A stretch of DNA of 64,000 nt from Plectrocnemia conspersa (GCA_009617715.1 VTFK01000142.1:310001-374000); one strand, 5' to 3'. Positions 37,559 through 54,935 are shown, numbered from the stretch's first letter. The notes: a model not told the origin generated them from the sequence alone. Numbers and translations: made by a program.

Positions 37559-38239
37559 GGCGCTCGCCGCGAGCACGAGCTGCCGCACCGGCGCACAACC
37601 ACCACCAAAACACCGACCGCTCGTCGCTCACGAGCGCATCTGACCAAAAGACGCGAAAACCCACCCGACACACGGACGGAGTTAAACGCGCGATCAGAGC
37701 TAAATTACGGAGCTAATATCATAGCTAATCGCCTAATTTTATTCAGACTATTTCATTATTACTACTCAAAATATATTTGATTAAATTCTTGGAATATAAA
37801 ATGAAGTTAAAGTGAGGTTTTAAATTTAAAACAGATTGTATTCATTTCATTTATAGTGTAAAATGATAATAAATTGAATTATGGTATATGATATTTTTTT
37901 CAAAATAATATTAAAATGCTACTTGCTAATTGTTACATTAAAACATGGTATCACTTCTCTTTTAATGTTTAATGCATACTTTTAATTAATTGCTGTTTTC
38001 GAATGTTATGCTTTTCAATTTATTTGAAAGCGTTCTATTATACTTTTAGTTTGAATCTTATTAAAATCATTTTTACGCATTTATTTAATTTAATAAGATT
38101 ATATACAATATAATTTTTCTCAATTTATTGCGCATTTTATAGCATGGTTTTCTCCAATATTAGTAAACAAAACTACATCGGGAATAAAGTGTGCATTTTA
38201 TAAAGTTTCAGTTTTTTATGTTGGCAGTACACTAAATCA

Positions 38240-38480
38240 AACAACGGTCAATGATCACGCGTATTCAAAATATCAAATGTTAGTTTGAAACAACACATTT
38301 ACGAAATGTATTACTTAACTACAGCTCAATGCGTGAAAATTGTTCAATTATTCTACAAAAATAACAATTCTGTAAGAACTGTGTATTTATTATGTACATT
38401 ATGGTAAATTTCATCGTCCTACTGAGCAAACGATTCACAAAGTAGTTTGGAGACGGGAGGTGACAGGTGGCAATTTATTT
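38240..38480 (+). pseudogene. 5' part of a mariner-type transposase (N-terminal helix-turn-helix)
   Basis: After the shared leader (AAACAACACATTTACGAAATG, about 38290-38310) the frame reads LTTAQCVKIVQLFYKNNNSV, the start of the first helix-turn-helix of these transposases, and soon meets stops. It belongs to the same family as the relics at 11830-12830 and 16790-17070. Confidence 0.75.
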
Positions 38481-38746
38481 ATGTACATGGTATGACGAAG
38501 CGAAGTGCTCCTAACTAAGTGAATTAAAAAAAATCGCAGTTTTTCAACAAGAGAAAGTATGGATCGTATCCATATTTGTACCCTAGCAAATAAAACGAGA
38601 ATTTTTAAATTGCTGGAAAATGTAGTTTTTAACCATTGATTCTCCATCAAATAAATTGTATTTGAGATAAGTGAAACACAAAAAGTTACTCAAAAGAAGC
38701 ATTTCAATTATTTAAACAATAGCTTTAAAAAATATTGCATTTAGAG

Positions 38747-39438
38747 CAAGACTGGTCCGAGGAGCAGGCAGTACAAGCGATCGCCTGGGGCGCTAGATCT
38801 TGTGGGGCGCCGTAATACCAAATAAAAGTGCAATATTCACTAAAAATCATCAAACAATATTATTAAATAATATAATCTGATATTATTTACAGCGCTGATG
38901 CGCTGACCTAAGCGATTCGCTGTAAAGCAATAAAAACATGCATATATTATTTATATTCGATGCGAATTCAAGAGGCTGCAAGCCGCGAAGTCAGGCTGTT
39001 GAAAGATTAACAATATGGAGAAGAGACACCGATGGCTATCCTACATAGATTAAGTTCGCTATTAAACAACTAAACTTCATATATACCGGTCTTTGAATGG
39101 CTAGGTACACTGTTTTATATTTTTTAACTTTATATAAATCGGGCATCATCAACCGTTCGCTGGTTAGGTTAGGTTCGCTATCCCATTTTTTAAATTTCAT
39201 AATCACTTCAAATTACTCTTTAAATTTATTCACGCGTAAAAAATTGCGACGAAAAAAACTACAAATTCTTAAATACCAACAATCGCAAAAATGAGTATCG
39301 TGTCAAATATAATATTAAATTACTTTAATTTGAATTATATTTTTGAGCTCATATGATGAATTATTAAAGTATTAATAGAGAGGAGAGGTGCAAATTTATT
39401 GTTTGCCTAGGGCGCCAAATGATCTAAGGCTGGCACTG
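38747..39438. mobile_element. hAT-type element, about 692 bp, carrying repeat copy B
   Basis: Bounded by identical 8-bp duplications ATTTAGAG (38739-38746 and 39439-39446). The right end inverted begins CAGTGCCAGCCTTAGATCAT followed by TTGGCGCCCTAGGC. The left end CAAGACTGG then TGGGGCGC is a degenerate counterpart. Repeat copy B (38818-39165) lies inside, either as part of the element or as an older nested insertion. No transposase frame. Confidence 0.8.
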
Positions 39439-39809
39439 ATTTAGAGGGTCTCCAGATAAATTATTTGTCAAAAATAATAGTAATATTTTAAAATGAACAA
39501 CCAGTTTTTAAAACATGAATCGGTGATAAAGTAATACGTAAAACGGGCAATAAAAACCCATACAAAACGCATTACTTGGGGAGTGGGGGGGGGGGATATT
39601 TATCAGAATCGCAAAGACAAAATTTTGGAAATGGTGAAAAATGCGTTTTTATTTTCTATAATTGTGAGCTGTACACCCGATAAAAGTAATAAAAAACAAA
39701 AGTCCATTATAAAGAATCCGACATTTGCAACTCAAAAATAAAAATAAAGGAAAGTTTCGGTGAATTAAATATTGAAGACACGACTGTAACAAAAATGACC
39801 AACATGGCT

Positions 39810-40390
39810 TTTCCCTCGAAAATAATCGTAATAAAGGTTACAACAATGTAGCCAATGTGTGGGGTATAAGAAATAGTGTACAATCTAATATTTTAAATAT
39901 AAATCACATAGCGTTTTTCATTCGACGTGTCTGTCATTCTTTACATTTGGTCATTGTTGACGCTGTAAAAGGAGCAATTGAATCTGTAAATTTTTCAATC
40001 ATCCAAACTAAATACATTTTTTTTTGCGATTGACAAAACGTTTGAAAATTTTCAAGACTATGAGTTGTAAATTAACTGTGAAATCAATGAGTAATACTAG
40101 GTGGGAAAGTCATATAAACGCCGTTAGTGCTTTAAAGACAGGATTGACAGGCATATATTCTGCTTTAAAAGAAGTTATTTAATTGAAAAACGATTCACTT
40201 ATACGTTTAACAGCTAAGTCTGCAATGCAATAAATGATAGATTTTTCTCGTGTCTCGCAATTGCAAAGATTTTTTCGAAAAATGTGTTTTAGAGGCAAAA
40301 ACTCTTGCAATAGATATAGATTTGAGAGACGATTTTTAATTTGGGCTAAAAAGAATTGCAATAGAAAAAGAAAAAAATCTTGTCGATACA
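39810..40390 (+). pseudogene. Relic of a zf-MYM/TTF-type hAT transposase
   Basis: Fragments in changing frames match the middle of the domesticated or active hAT proteins annotated as zinc finger MYM-type or 52-kDa repressor-like: GYNNVANVWGIRNSVQSNIL, INHIAFFIRRVCHSLHLVI, DAVKGAIESVNF, then SNTRWESHINAVSALK. Many stops; dead copy. The position of the cysteine/histidine residues (CHSLHL) fits the family. Confidence 0.7.
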
Positions 40391-40468
40391 ATAGAATTTT
40401 TCGAATTTTTGTTTGAAAGCAAGTATTGTGTGCATTAAGAATATTAATGACGTTTCAGTTGTCTAGGG

Positions 40469-40732
40469 CAGAGGTCGGCAAAGTGCGGCTCCGGAGCCGC
40501 ATGCGGCTCTTTGGCCCCTTAAATACGGCTCTGGCACAAATATCTACGGGTATTCGCACCAGATTTAAAAAAACAAGGAAATATGGAGCTCTAAATTCGA
40601 ACGTCTTTGTGTTGATTTGGAAAATTATAATAAAGGTTTGCTAAATTAATAAATAGATTTGACTCTCAATTTTTTTTTAATCATTGTAATGTACATATTT
40701 GGCTCTTTGGCTAATAAGTTTGCCAACCACTG
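40469..40732. mobile_element. Non-autonomous hAT-type element (MITE), 264 bp
   Basis: The left end is CAGAGGTCGGCAAAGTGCGG and the right end inverted is CAGTGGTTGGCAAACTTATT. Identical 8-bp duplications GTCTAGGG lie at 40461-40468 and 40733-40740. Subterminal repeats of GCGGCTC/GGCTCTTTGG type occur at both ends. Non-coding. Confidence 0.95.
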
Positions 40733-41375
40733 GTCTAGGGTAAAAGAACTTTTTCAAATTGGTAATAATTGCAATAAAAAATGAAATTGTTTAATCTCTC
40801 GATATTGATGTTTTGCAGACGAATTACGAAAAATCAAAGCCAAATAAATTAATTTTACTAAAAGTTACAAACTTTTGTAATCATCTATTTTTTTAAATTT
40901 TGTTTTCCTTTTGGTTGTATTGTGTATTTTTTCCGCTTTAAAATCATATTTTAGGCGCCAAAGGCACAAAAATCTGCGAGCTGGTTCTGTGTAAAATAAA
41001 TTATATGTAATGTATAAAATTGTGGAAACCTGCCATGTCAATATGGTCAGATTTATAATAAATAAATTACAAAATACAGTAAAGTGAAAATAAATAGTAA
41101 CTTTTTATTTATATTTATATCAGATTCGTGTAGGGTAATTTGTATTATTATTTGCAAAAAATATATTTTTTTAAAAGACAAAATTTTTTTTTATTACTAG
41201 GTATTAAGTTTTATAATTTTTAAGTGAGAGAAAAAAATACGAAGCGTAAATGGCCCGTTTCGACCCGTCCGAATTTCGTATAATCGAATTTTAAAATTGA
41301 GCCGGATTGATTCGAGGCGAATTCGAATCGAAGGCGTTTTAGCGCGAAAAAAAAAGCGCGGCCGGCGTTTCGGTC

Positions 41376-44300
41376 ATGGCCGGCAGTTCGGGGACGTGGG
41401 CCTCCGTGCGCCAGTCGCCCGCCGCGCGCCCCTCGCCGCCCTCGCCCCGCCACCTCAGTCCCAGCAGCCGCTCCGCCGCCGCGGCCCAGGGCTGGCGGCG
41501 GGAGATGCTAGCCGAGCGCGGACCCAGTCAGGGCCTCTCGTCCAGGTGCGCCTTCGCCGACTTCCGCGAGCGCGCCGTCGCCCCCGCCCCCGCCTCCGCC
41601 GCTCCCCTCTCAAGTGCGCTTTCCGTTCCAGGTATGGACGACGGCGGCTTCCGGCCGATCGCGGAAGGCGACGCTAGGCCGGGCGAGGATCGGGCGCGCA
41701 GACCGGCCCCGGCCCCGACGCCGCTCGCGCGCCCTCGCCCCGTCCCCGTCGTCACGGCGCAAGCGAAGCGTCAGGAGAAAAAGAAGCCGGCGCCAGTCAA
41801 CTCGCGCCTCAAGTGGATAAAAAAATGCACCACCTTCAAGCACAAGCAGTTCGACCGCGCCACCTTCAAGAGCAATCTCGAGCGGCGGCGGCAGGCCATG
41901 CAGAACCAGCGGAACAAGGTCGCCAACGGCGGTCTCCGCCCCGCCGAGCCCGAGCCGGAGCCCAAGCTGGGGGCCGACGACTCTCCCTCGTCTTCGGCCG
42001 TCGCGGCCCTCGGCCAGCCCTCCGTCACCTTCAAGTGCCGCAAGTGCAGCTCCACCACCTTCGAGAACCTCGAGACGCTCAAGGAGCATCAGCTGCGCTG
42101 CTCGGCCGCCGCGGCCGAAGCGGAGGCGGCCCCGGGCGCGCGCGCCGTCCGCCAGGTTGTCCTCTGTTCGGCCTGCGGCGTCTACTACGAGAACTGGAAC
42201 CTCCACGTCCACATGAAGGACGTCCACGGCCGCCACATCTGCCTCTTCTGCCTGGGCCTCTTCTCCCAGGCGGAGAAGCTCGCGTCTCACCTGGTAGCCA
42301 AACACGGCGCCCGCGAGCGCCGCTTCGACACCAAGGAGCAGCTTGGCGAGCGCCTCCCGGAGACATACTACGTCATGTGCGTCAAATGCGAGGTCAAGTA
42401 CGAGCGCGAAGACGATTTTCCCAACCACCCGTGCAACCCGGCCGAGAAGCGCTGTTCGGCCTGCGGCGCGACCGGCGGCCACCGGCCCGACTGCCACAAG
42501 CGGCATCGCGGCGGCAACGACGCCAAGAAGCCCAAGCGCAACCCGCCCGGAACCGGCTTCGGCGAGTTCGACCTCTTCGGGGACTTCGACGCGGATCCGG
42601 AGGCGACGGACGCGCAGGACGGATACGGAGATCCCTCCCTCTTCGCCAACGGCTATCCCGACTCTTTCGAGCCTTCCGAGTACGCGGGAGCTCCGGCCTA
42701 TCCCAACAGCGCGCTCACCTACTCGGGCGGCTCGCTCGACTATCGGAGCGCCTCTCTGCCCTACTCGACGCCGGACATCAAGACGGACAAGATCAGCCCC
42801 GACGCGCTCGCTCAGCTCATAGAGGAAGTCAAGAACTGCATTTCTGGCGCACCGCCCCCTCCTCCTCCTCCGCCACCTCTTCCACCTCCACCTCCACCTC
42901 CCCCTCCCCCTCCTTCTCCTCCTCTCGAACGGCCGGTCGAATCTCCCGAGCCACTCGAATGTAAGACCGAACCCGTCGAGAGCGAGCCGCCCGAGACGGC
43001 CCATCGAGTTCCCAAACTCACCGTCAAGCTCAACCGCCGAAAGAAGATCTCCGTCTCGTCGGACTGCTCTTCGGGAAGCGAGGACAGCGACAAGCTCACG
43101 GTCGACCTGGGGGGTCGGCGTAGAGCCCGACGGCGTCGCTCCCCTCGAAGGCGACCCCGCCGAGCCGCAGGAGCTCGACGTCGAGAAAGTCGAGAGTCCC
43201 CAGGAGGGCGAACCTCCCGTCGCGGCCGAGGACGCTCCCGTGATCGAGCTCATGCTCGATCGGCCCTTGGACCGATACCCTCTGAAGGAGCTGCTCGAGG
43301 TGCTGTTGAACGCTTCCGTCTACACCTGCATCTACTGCAATCACGCTCGCAAGATCGCCGTCGACGGAAAGCAGCTGGGCCTGCATTTCATGTATCAGCA
43401 CAAGTTCACTGCGACCGTCGACAGCATCACGGCGGAGGAGTTGCTGCCCGAGACGATAGTGTCCAAGATCAAATCCTGTCTGTCGGACGTCGAGAACGAA
43501 TTCGTCAATCTCGCCAGGTTCGAGGCATCAGGAGAGGAGGCGCGTCCGCCACCTCAGACTTACGAGTGTTTTCAGTGCTATTACGTCACCCCCGTGCACA
43601 AGGAACTCTACTTTCACAACAGAAAGATGCACCAAAAGACTATCCTTCTGTGCATCATGTGCAAGACTAACTTTTACACGTACAGCGAGCTCGTCTGTCA
43701 TCTATGTCCGGGGACGTACGCCGCGTCGACCGAGACCCGCTTCCGATGCTGTCTGTGTCGCTCCGACGCCATACCGTCCGCCTTCCGACTGATGGTGCAT
43801 TTGAGGAAGCGCCATTTGGCCTGCGACGTCTGCCTCGAGACGTGCAGCAACCAGTCTAAGCTCTCGGTGCACGTCTGGAAGCACAAACTCCATCATCTGT
43901 GCTACCGGTGCGGAATAGCCTACCGAAACAAACCCGACATCAAGAAGCACCTATTCTGGAAGCACGGCACAGAGAGCGCCATGTGCAAGAAGTGTCTCCA
44001 GAAAAAGTGGCCTCACGTGTATCACTTTTGCGTCCCGCCCGCGTCGTTCGCTTGCGACGAGTGCAATTTGAACTTTAGCAAAGCCACGTACCTGAAAGTT
44101 CACAAGAGATCTCACGCCGGGGAGTATCCTCACGTCTGCGGAGAACTGGACTGCGTCGAAAAATTCATATCTAAGAAACTCTTAGAGAAACATAAAAAGA
44201 TACACGCCGATGCGGCGTCTCGCGTCGAGAGCGAGAAGCAAAAGGCGATAGAGGCTTCCTTAGATGACGTGATAGACATAACCGGCGCGCCCGACGACAA

Positions 44301-46029
44301 GGACGCCGCACGCGACGCTCCAGGAAACCCAGCCGCGTCGACGGTGAAGAGTAAAAAATCTAAAAAGTCCAGATACAAAGACAGCAAAGACTTGCTGATG
44401 GACGTCAACCTTCCCGAGCTTAACTTGTCCGAGAGCGGCAGCAGCGACGATTCGGACGCCGAGGCCAAGCCCGGGAACATCGACGGCGAAGTGATCGACC
44501 TCGTCGACGAGACGCAGCCCAAGAGCGACGGAGCGGAGGAGACGAAACCGGAACCGATCATGGGGATCTGGGACAATTTTAAACTGTATCAAGAATCTCT
44601 AGAGAAACCGAAGCCGAAACACGTCTGCGATTCCGATCACGACTATTGTGCGGTTCCCTCCGATGACGCTCCGGACGTGGAGATCGTCGGCGAGATCGCG
44701 CCGAAAGCGGAACATCCAACGAAAGACAGTCCGAAAAAAAAAAGAAGTAAAAAGAAAAAAGACGCGGGCTCTAGCTCCAGCGACAGCAGCAGCGACAGCG
44801 ACACAACCTGCAGCGGCGGGTCCGACTGCAGCTGCTGCTCATCCAGCGGCTCTTCGAGCTCCAGTTCGTCTTCGGACTCGTCGTCTGCTTCCAGGTCGCG
44901 GAAGAACCGCCAGCGCAAAGACAGCGACGCCTCCCATTCGGCCGTCGACATTATGGCGACCGGGGACTCGCCCGCTCGCGTTCCCTCCAAGAGCGCCGAG
45001 TTCTCTATAGCCGAGACCGACCTGGACACCGAAGAGTCCGCGTCGGACGAAGACTTCTACGACGAGCACCCCGAAAAGATCGCCAGCAAGCTGTTCGAGG
45101 AGAAGCGCAACCAACTGGTGCAGTTGGCGTCGACGTCTCCCCTGAACAATGGGACGCACGCGGAACAGAACGATTTGATAAATTCGTCGCCTCGAGAAGA
45201 ACCCGAGAAACCGAAGAAAAAAGTCAAAATCAAAAAGAAAAAGAAGGAAAAGAGACAGGCGACGACGGAGAGTTTGACGATTTTGAACGCGGAGAGCGTT
45301 GACATTCCACAGCGAGAGCGGGTCGAGGCTCCGCAGAAAATCACCATCACCTTCCAGTCCAACAAGATGCAGGCGAACGAGAGTCCGCCCGCGGCGGAAT
45401 CGGCGCATGGTAGCGCGGCAGCGATGCTCGACGCAGACAGCAAGAGGGCGTCCAAGCGGAGAAGGGTACCTAACAGATTCTACGGTTACTCGAGCGACGA
45501 GGAGTATGCTATAAAAGCGCAGACGCCCATTAGGACGGATTGGTGCAAGGAAGAAATTTCTTCGCCGGCGCCTGCTCTCGCCGAAGTTCAAGAACCGCCG
45601 CCTCCTCCCCCGCGAGTACCGACGCCGGAACCGCCGCCGCCCGTCGAACCGACGCCTCCGAAGATCGACCCTAAGGAGTCCAGCGGCGAAGACTCCGATT
45701 CGAGCAAAGAGGGAGCCCTGCAAATTAAAGATTCTTATTCGCCCGCGATGCGAGAGCAGGAGAGCTTCGCCCGATTGGCGGACGCGTCCGTGCTCGACAC
45801 GTCTGTGACTTTTCCGCGTCCTGCTGGAGCCCGGGAGGCTCGCGAGGGCGAGAGCGTCTACTGCTACTGTCGTTGTCCATACGACGAGGTCTCGGAGATG
45901 ATAGGCTGCGACGCCGACGGCTGCGTCATAGAGTGGTTTCACTTCGAGTGCGTCGGAATCATGGTCCCTCCGAAAGGGAAGTGGTTCTGCCCCGACTGCA
46001 GGCTCAAAGTGAATAACTTTCACAAATAA
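41376..46029 (+). CDS. Large C2H2 zinc-finger protein with C-terminal PHD finger, MESR4-like
   Basis: Intronless, about 1,550 codons. ATG 41376 (GTCATGG) opens a frame with C2H2-type fingers ([57 protein letters not shown]), an acidic/Tyr-rich stretch and a proline run (42850-42925). From 43115 the gene continues in another frame with more fingers ([72 protein letters not shown]), Ser/Asp/Lys-rich low-complexity regions and an ING-like PHD finger ([35 protein letters not shown]) up to the stop. Multiple fingers plus a terminal PHD is the layout of Drosophila MESR4, a nuclear regulator. A later start at 41634 is possible. The frame change falls at a six-G run (43109-43114): one base fewer restores a continuous protein. 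Gene reality is sure; MESR4 orthology is likely. Confidence 0.75.
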
Positions 46030-47200
46030 ACGTTGACTCTTCGACGTGTCGAATACGCATTTAATTCATGTTCGCGAGCGCAAATATCGCTTCGGTCATA
46101 TGTTATCGATCGTGACCGTAAAGCTGACGTCGGCAAAATTAATTTTATAATTATTTCACGATTGACTATTCGAACGAGCGTTCCGCGCTATGTAATATTA
46201 AAAAAAATTTTAGTTATTTCAGATTATAGATGTTGATCGATAGCATTTATGTATTATTATTTCATCTCCGTTTTTCATGTTTATAATTTTTATTCTAATT
46301 GTAAATGTAAATATAAATCTAGTGTTTAAGTGAAAAGAAAAATAGCAGATTAAACTTCTCTTGTAGTATTTAACGATGCGATATTGCGAATGTAACGATT
46401 CTAGACAAGCGAGCGAAAGCGATTTAGAAGAGCCGAACGCGCTCGATGTTATCCGATTCGTTTACGTTTCTTGTAAAAATGTTTCTTAGAATATGTCGTT
46501 TTTTTCCCACGCTATTGAGGCGCCACTTACGTACCTCGATATTCTGTTTTCCCTCGTAACGATCGATCATATTATTCAACTCGTGCGTCTAGGAATCGAA
46601 ATTTGTGAAAAAAATATATAAAAATGTATCATATAGAACAGAGGATAAAGGATCTTTGTATAATTTTAAATTTTGCCTTTGAAATTGTATAGTAAAAAGA
46701 CGATCTTGCTTTGTACCGTAACTAAATCGAGCAACAAATGAAGTAGTTAGTACTCGCATATTTTTATTGCCGTTGTGAGTTGTTTTTCTCTCGATCCGAT
46801 CGTATAGGTGTGTTTTTCCCTTAGCCCGGTGTTAATCGTAACGACCGAAAAACTGTCATTGTGAAAAACGCTCTTAGCAGATTATTTTATTTCATTTTTT
46901 TTTAACAAAACGGTCAATGTGAATCTTTCAAACGTTCAGTTGTCGACGCGCTCCACGTACCAAATATAAATCGACGACTCGACTAGTTTCGCATTCGAGC
47001 CGCGATCGTGTGCTAATGAGGAAAGCTTTAAAGTTATCATGTAAATGAATCCATTATATATGTATCGATTAATCTACTCGTGTCGAATCAGCGTTGTATA
47101 AACGAAAACATCTCAATCGATTGTCGTCACATGTTTTCAAATTTGTTTCTGTTGTAATTACTATAATAAACAATTTTTAAGAATTGAACGTAAAAAATAG
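46030..47200 (+). other. 3' untranslated region of the MESR4-like gene
   Basis: About 1.1 kb of AT-richer, stop-rich sequence after the stop codon without a gene-like frame, ending at the AATAAA at 47165. No other element recognised. Confidence 0.6.
47165..47170 (+). terminator. Poly(A) signal of the MESR4-like gene
   Basis: AATAAA in CTATAATAAACAATT; it faces the poly(A) signal of the convergent SDR gene 33 bases away. Confidence 0.55.
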
Positions 47201-47202
47201 CT

Positions 47203-47208
47203 TTTATT
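47203..47208 (-). terminator. Poly(A) signal of the SDR gene
   Basis: TTTATT on the plus strand (AATAAA on the minus strand), 37 bases beyond the SDR stop codon. Confidence 0.55.
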
Positions 47209-49432
47209 GTGTTAAATCATACAAAATATATTATATTTTCAGCGTTACCAAGGTAATTCTTCACCATCGTATTGATAAAATTTTCCCGAATCCCTTTCAC
47301 TGAAACCTAGTAGCGTATTCAGCATTCCGCTTATGCTCTCGTCGACGCTCAACGGAGCGTGAGCTCCTCCCATGTCGGTCTTGACCCACCCGGGGTGCAT
47401 ACAAACCGCCAAAATCTTGTCCTTTTTAAGGTCGACGCTCATAGACTTAGTAGCCGCGTTCAATGCTGCCTATAAAATACATAATTAGAACACATCTTAT
47501 AAAATGAGTAATAATAATATAATATACCTTCGAGCATCTATACGGATAGAATCCTCCCTTGTCATTCATACCCATCGATCCTAGATACGAGCTCATGTTG
47601 ACTACTGCGGCTTTCTTTATTCCCATTTCCATAGAACTATTTTTTTCCGACGCCGACTTCAATAGGGGCAGTAAACTCTAAAATTGATATATTCCAATCA
47701 ATATTGACGTTTTATCGTTTAAATGTGTCGGATAACTAACTCACTTTTGTGAGCATTATTGGCGCTAACGTATTGACTGTGAAGTTATCGATCAATTGTT
47801 GGGATTTCACATAGTTCAATGTTGTGAATTTAGACGTCATTCCTGCGTTGTTTATCAGTAAATTTAATCCTGAACCTTGAGTTATATCCGATACGTCCTT
47901 AACGATTCTGGCGTATGAATTCAGATCGGTGACATCTGTTTTAGTGCAATAGATTGATTAGATGTTATTTTTTAATAGGGAGCGTTGAATATGTATACCT
48001 AATTGTATAATATGAATGTTCGAGTACTTTTCACTCAATTCCTTGAGCTCCTGGAAAAAAAATATTGAAGAATAAGATTAGAATGATCGTCTGTTATGTA
48101 TTTTAGCATTATGTTGATGTAAAATAAATATAAAAGGAAGTGAGAAGATGAGGATGTCAATACTGTTAATTACATCTGTTCGTGTTTTAATTTTGGTGAT
48201 AAATTTACCTAGTCCTTTAAATGAATTGTGCAGAATTTGGTAATACACCCATTGGCATAAAACAGAATCTAAAGATGTCACTGTCTCCACCAGTGTCAGT
48301 TGCAAGGTGAATAAAATACATATTTCTGCACTGCGACGGTTACTGTTCTAGTGCAATAGTTTGTGATTTTAGATATTGAAATTTTTAAAGGTTCTTCATT
48401 AATAATAGTTTTAAATAAAAAAAGGAGTGATTTTTGGATAAATTTAACTAGGTATATATAATTTGGTAAGTGAATGTGTATTGTGTATTATCAATTATGG
48501 CAAAATAAAGTGATACATATTAGTTGGACGTTGATGTTATTTACATCATGCGGGGACCAGTCAATGGCGTGCAGTGAGCACGAGTGGGTAAATATACTAC
48601 GGACGATTTACACATTAATCTATGTTCATATATATTAACATTCATATACTCAAATCAAAGTGTTGTTATAACTAACTGCCACGGCAGAATTTGCATTTAG
48701 ACTTAAAAAAAGATGTACGCTGTTATTATCAGCAAAATTGTAAATATCTAAGTTAGGTTCGTTAGCCAACATTGTTTAAAAGTAGCGGTTATTAAAAAAA
48801 TCAAAAATTCATAACTTAATTAAAAAGAGTAACGAGATTAAGTGTTTTATACCATACTTATTAACTATAAAAATGTATTTATAATTTATACATAATCTAG
48901 ATATAGTTATTTCTTGCGGGCTTTGCCGGACGTATTTTTTTAGTTTATGTGTGTTATAAAACATTTTGACCTTTTTTAAATAAATATTTTTTTAGATAGC
49001 CGCCACATTGAAATAAAACGGCGGATCATGCTGGCTAATGAATCATTAAAACTACAGCAGTTATCATGTTATAAAAATGCATTATATCCCATACAAAAAA
49101 TATTTTCTTGAATTTTTGCAATAAATTTATATATTAAATAAACGATAAAACTCATTTTAAATAGCATGAGCAGCATTTTTAATGACGTCACTGTACTACA
49201 TTAATTTTTGAGATTAAGAGTATTTAAAAATAGCAAATATGTTTTATGGTTTGCATAATTGCTTGTTATGGCAAAATGTATACATTTAATTGCGTGTATG
49301 AATGACACACAATTTAAATTAGTCACGTTCTGAGAACTGATTACGCAAGCGCGACTCGATGTAACGAGTTTTTCAAAAAAATGACATATTGCGCGCTCCC
49401 GTTCGGTACATGCGCGCCTCTACCGGTTACTA

Positions 49433-49464
49433 TTTTATAACAAACATTCAGCGGCCGGTCAGTC
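49433..49464 (+). promoter_or_regulatory. Core promoter of the cytosolic thioredoxin reductase transcript
   Basis: TTTTATAA (49433-49440) followed at the usual spacing by an arthropod initiator TCAGTC (49459-49464); predicted start at A49461, 60 bases before the ATG at 49521. It sits in a short GC-rich stretch inside intron 1 of the oppositely oriented SDR gene. Confidence 0.6.
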
Positions 49465-49520
49465 GCGCGATTGGTCGGCGTCTCTCGTTTGCGTTTCGTT
49501 CGAAGAATACGGACTAAGTC

Positions 49521-54784
<5,264 letters not shown>

Positions 54785-54935
54785 ATTGTGTTAAATTCAC
54801 TCATTTTGCACAATTTACTTATAATTTATTACGGTGCTCTGTAGTTTTTTTAATTTGATTTTATAACACATTTGTAGCATTCTTAAATACTGATCATTCC
54901 TTGTCAATTTGTACTGTATTTTTTTCTATTCAATA

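Larger units (their letters stand above)
37559..41375. other. Intergenic region between MED19 and the MESR4-like gene, built mostly of transposon relics
   Basis: Head-to-head intergenic space. It contains a mariner 5' fragment (38240-38480), a hAT element (38747-39438) enclosing repeat copy B, a G run (39585-39595), a hAT transposase relic (39810-40390) and a hAT MITE (40469-40732). The 150 bases next to MED19 are GC-rich and presumably its promoter. The 150 bases before 41376 form the 5' leader of the MESR4-like gene. No intact gene seen. Confidence 0.7.

Noticed and set aside
41610..43253. 547-codon open frame on the minus strand opposite the MESR4-like gene
   Set aside because: It mirrors the GC-rich codon pattern of the plus-strand gene; the plus strand has real zinc fingers, the minus frame has only low-complexity Arg/Gly/Leu.
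43115..43670. Continuation of the first MESR4 frame past the G6 run
   Set aside because: Arg/Ser-rich nonsense composition; the zinc-finger protein clearly continues in the other frame here.
44839..46023. 394-codon minus-strand frame opposite the PHD part
   Set aside because: Shadow of the coding strand, Arg/Leu-rich, no motif.
48078..48305. Minus-strand frame in SDR intron 1 as a possible SDR first exon
   Set aside because: It lacks the TGxxxGxG cofactor motif; the exon at 49683-49549 has it and fits the phase.
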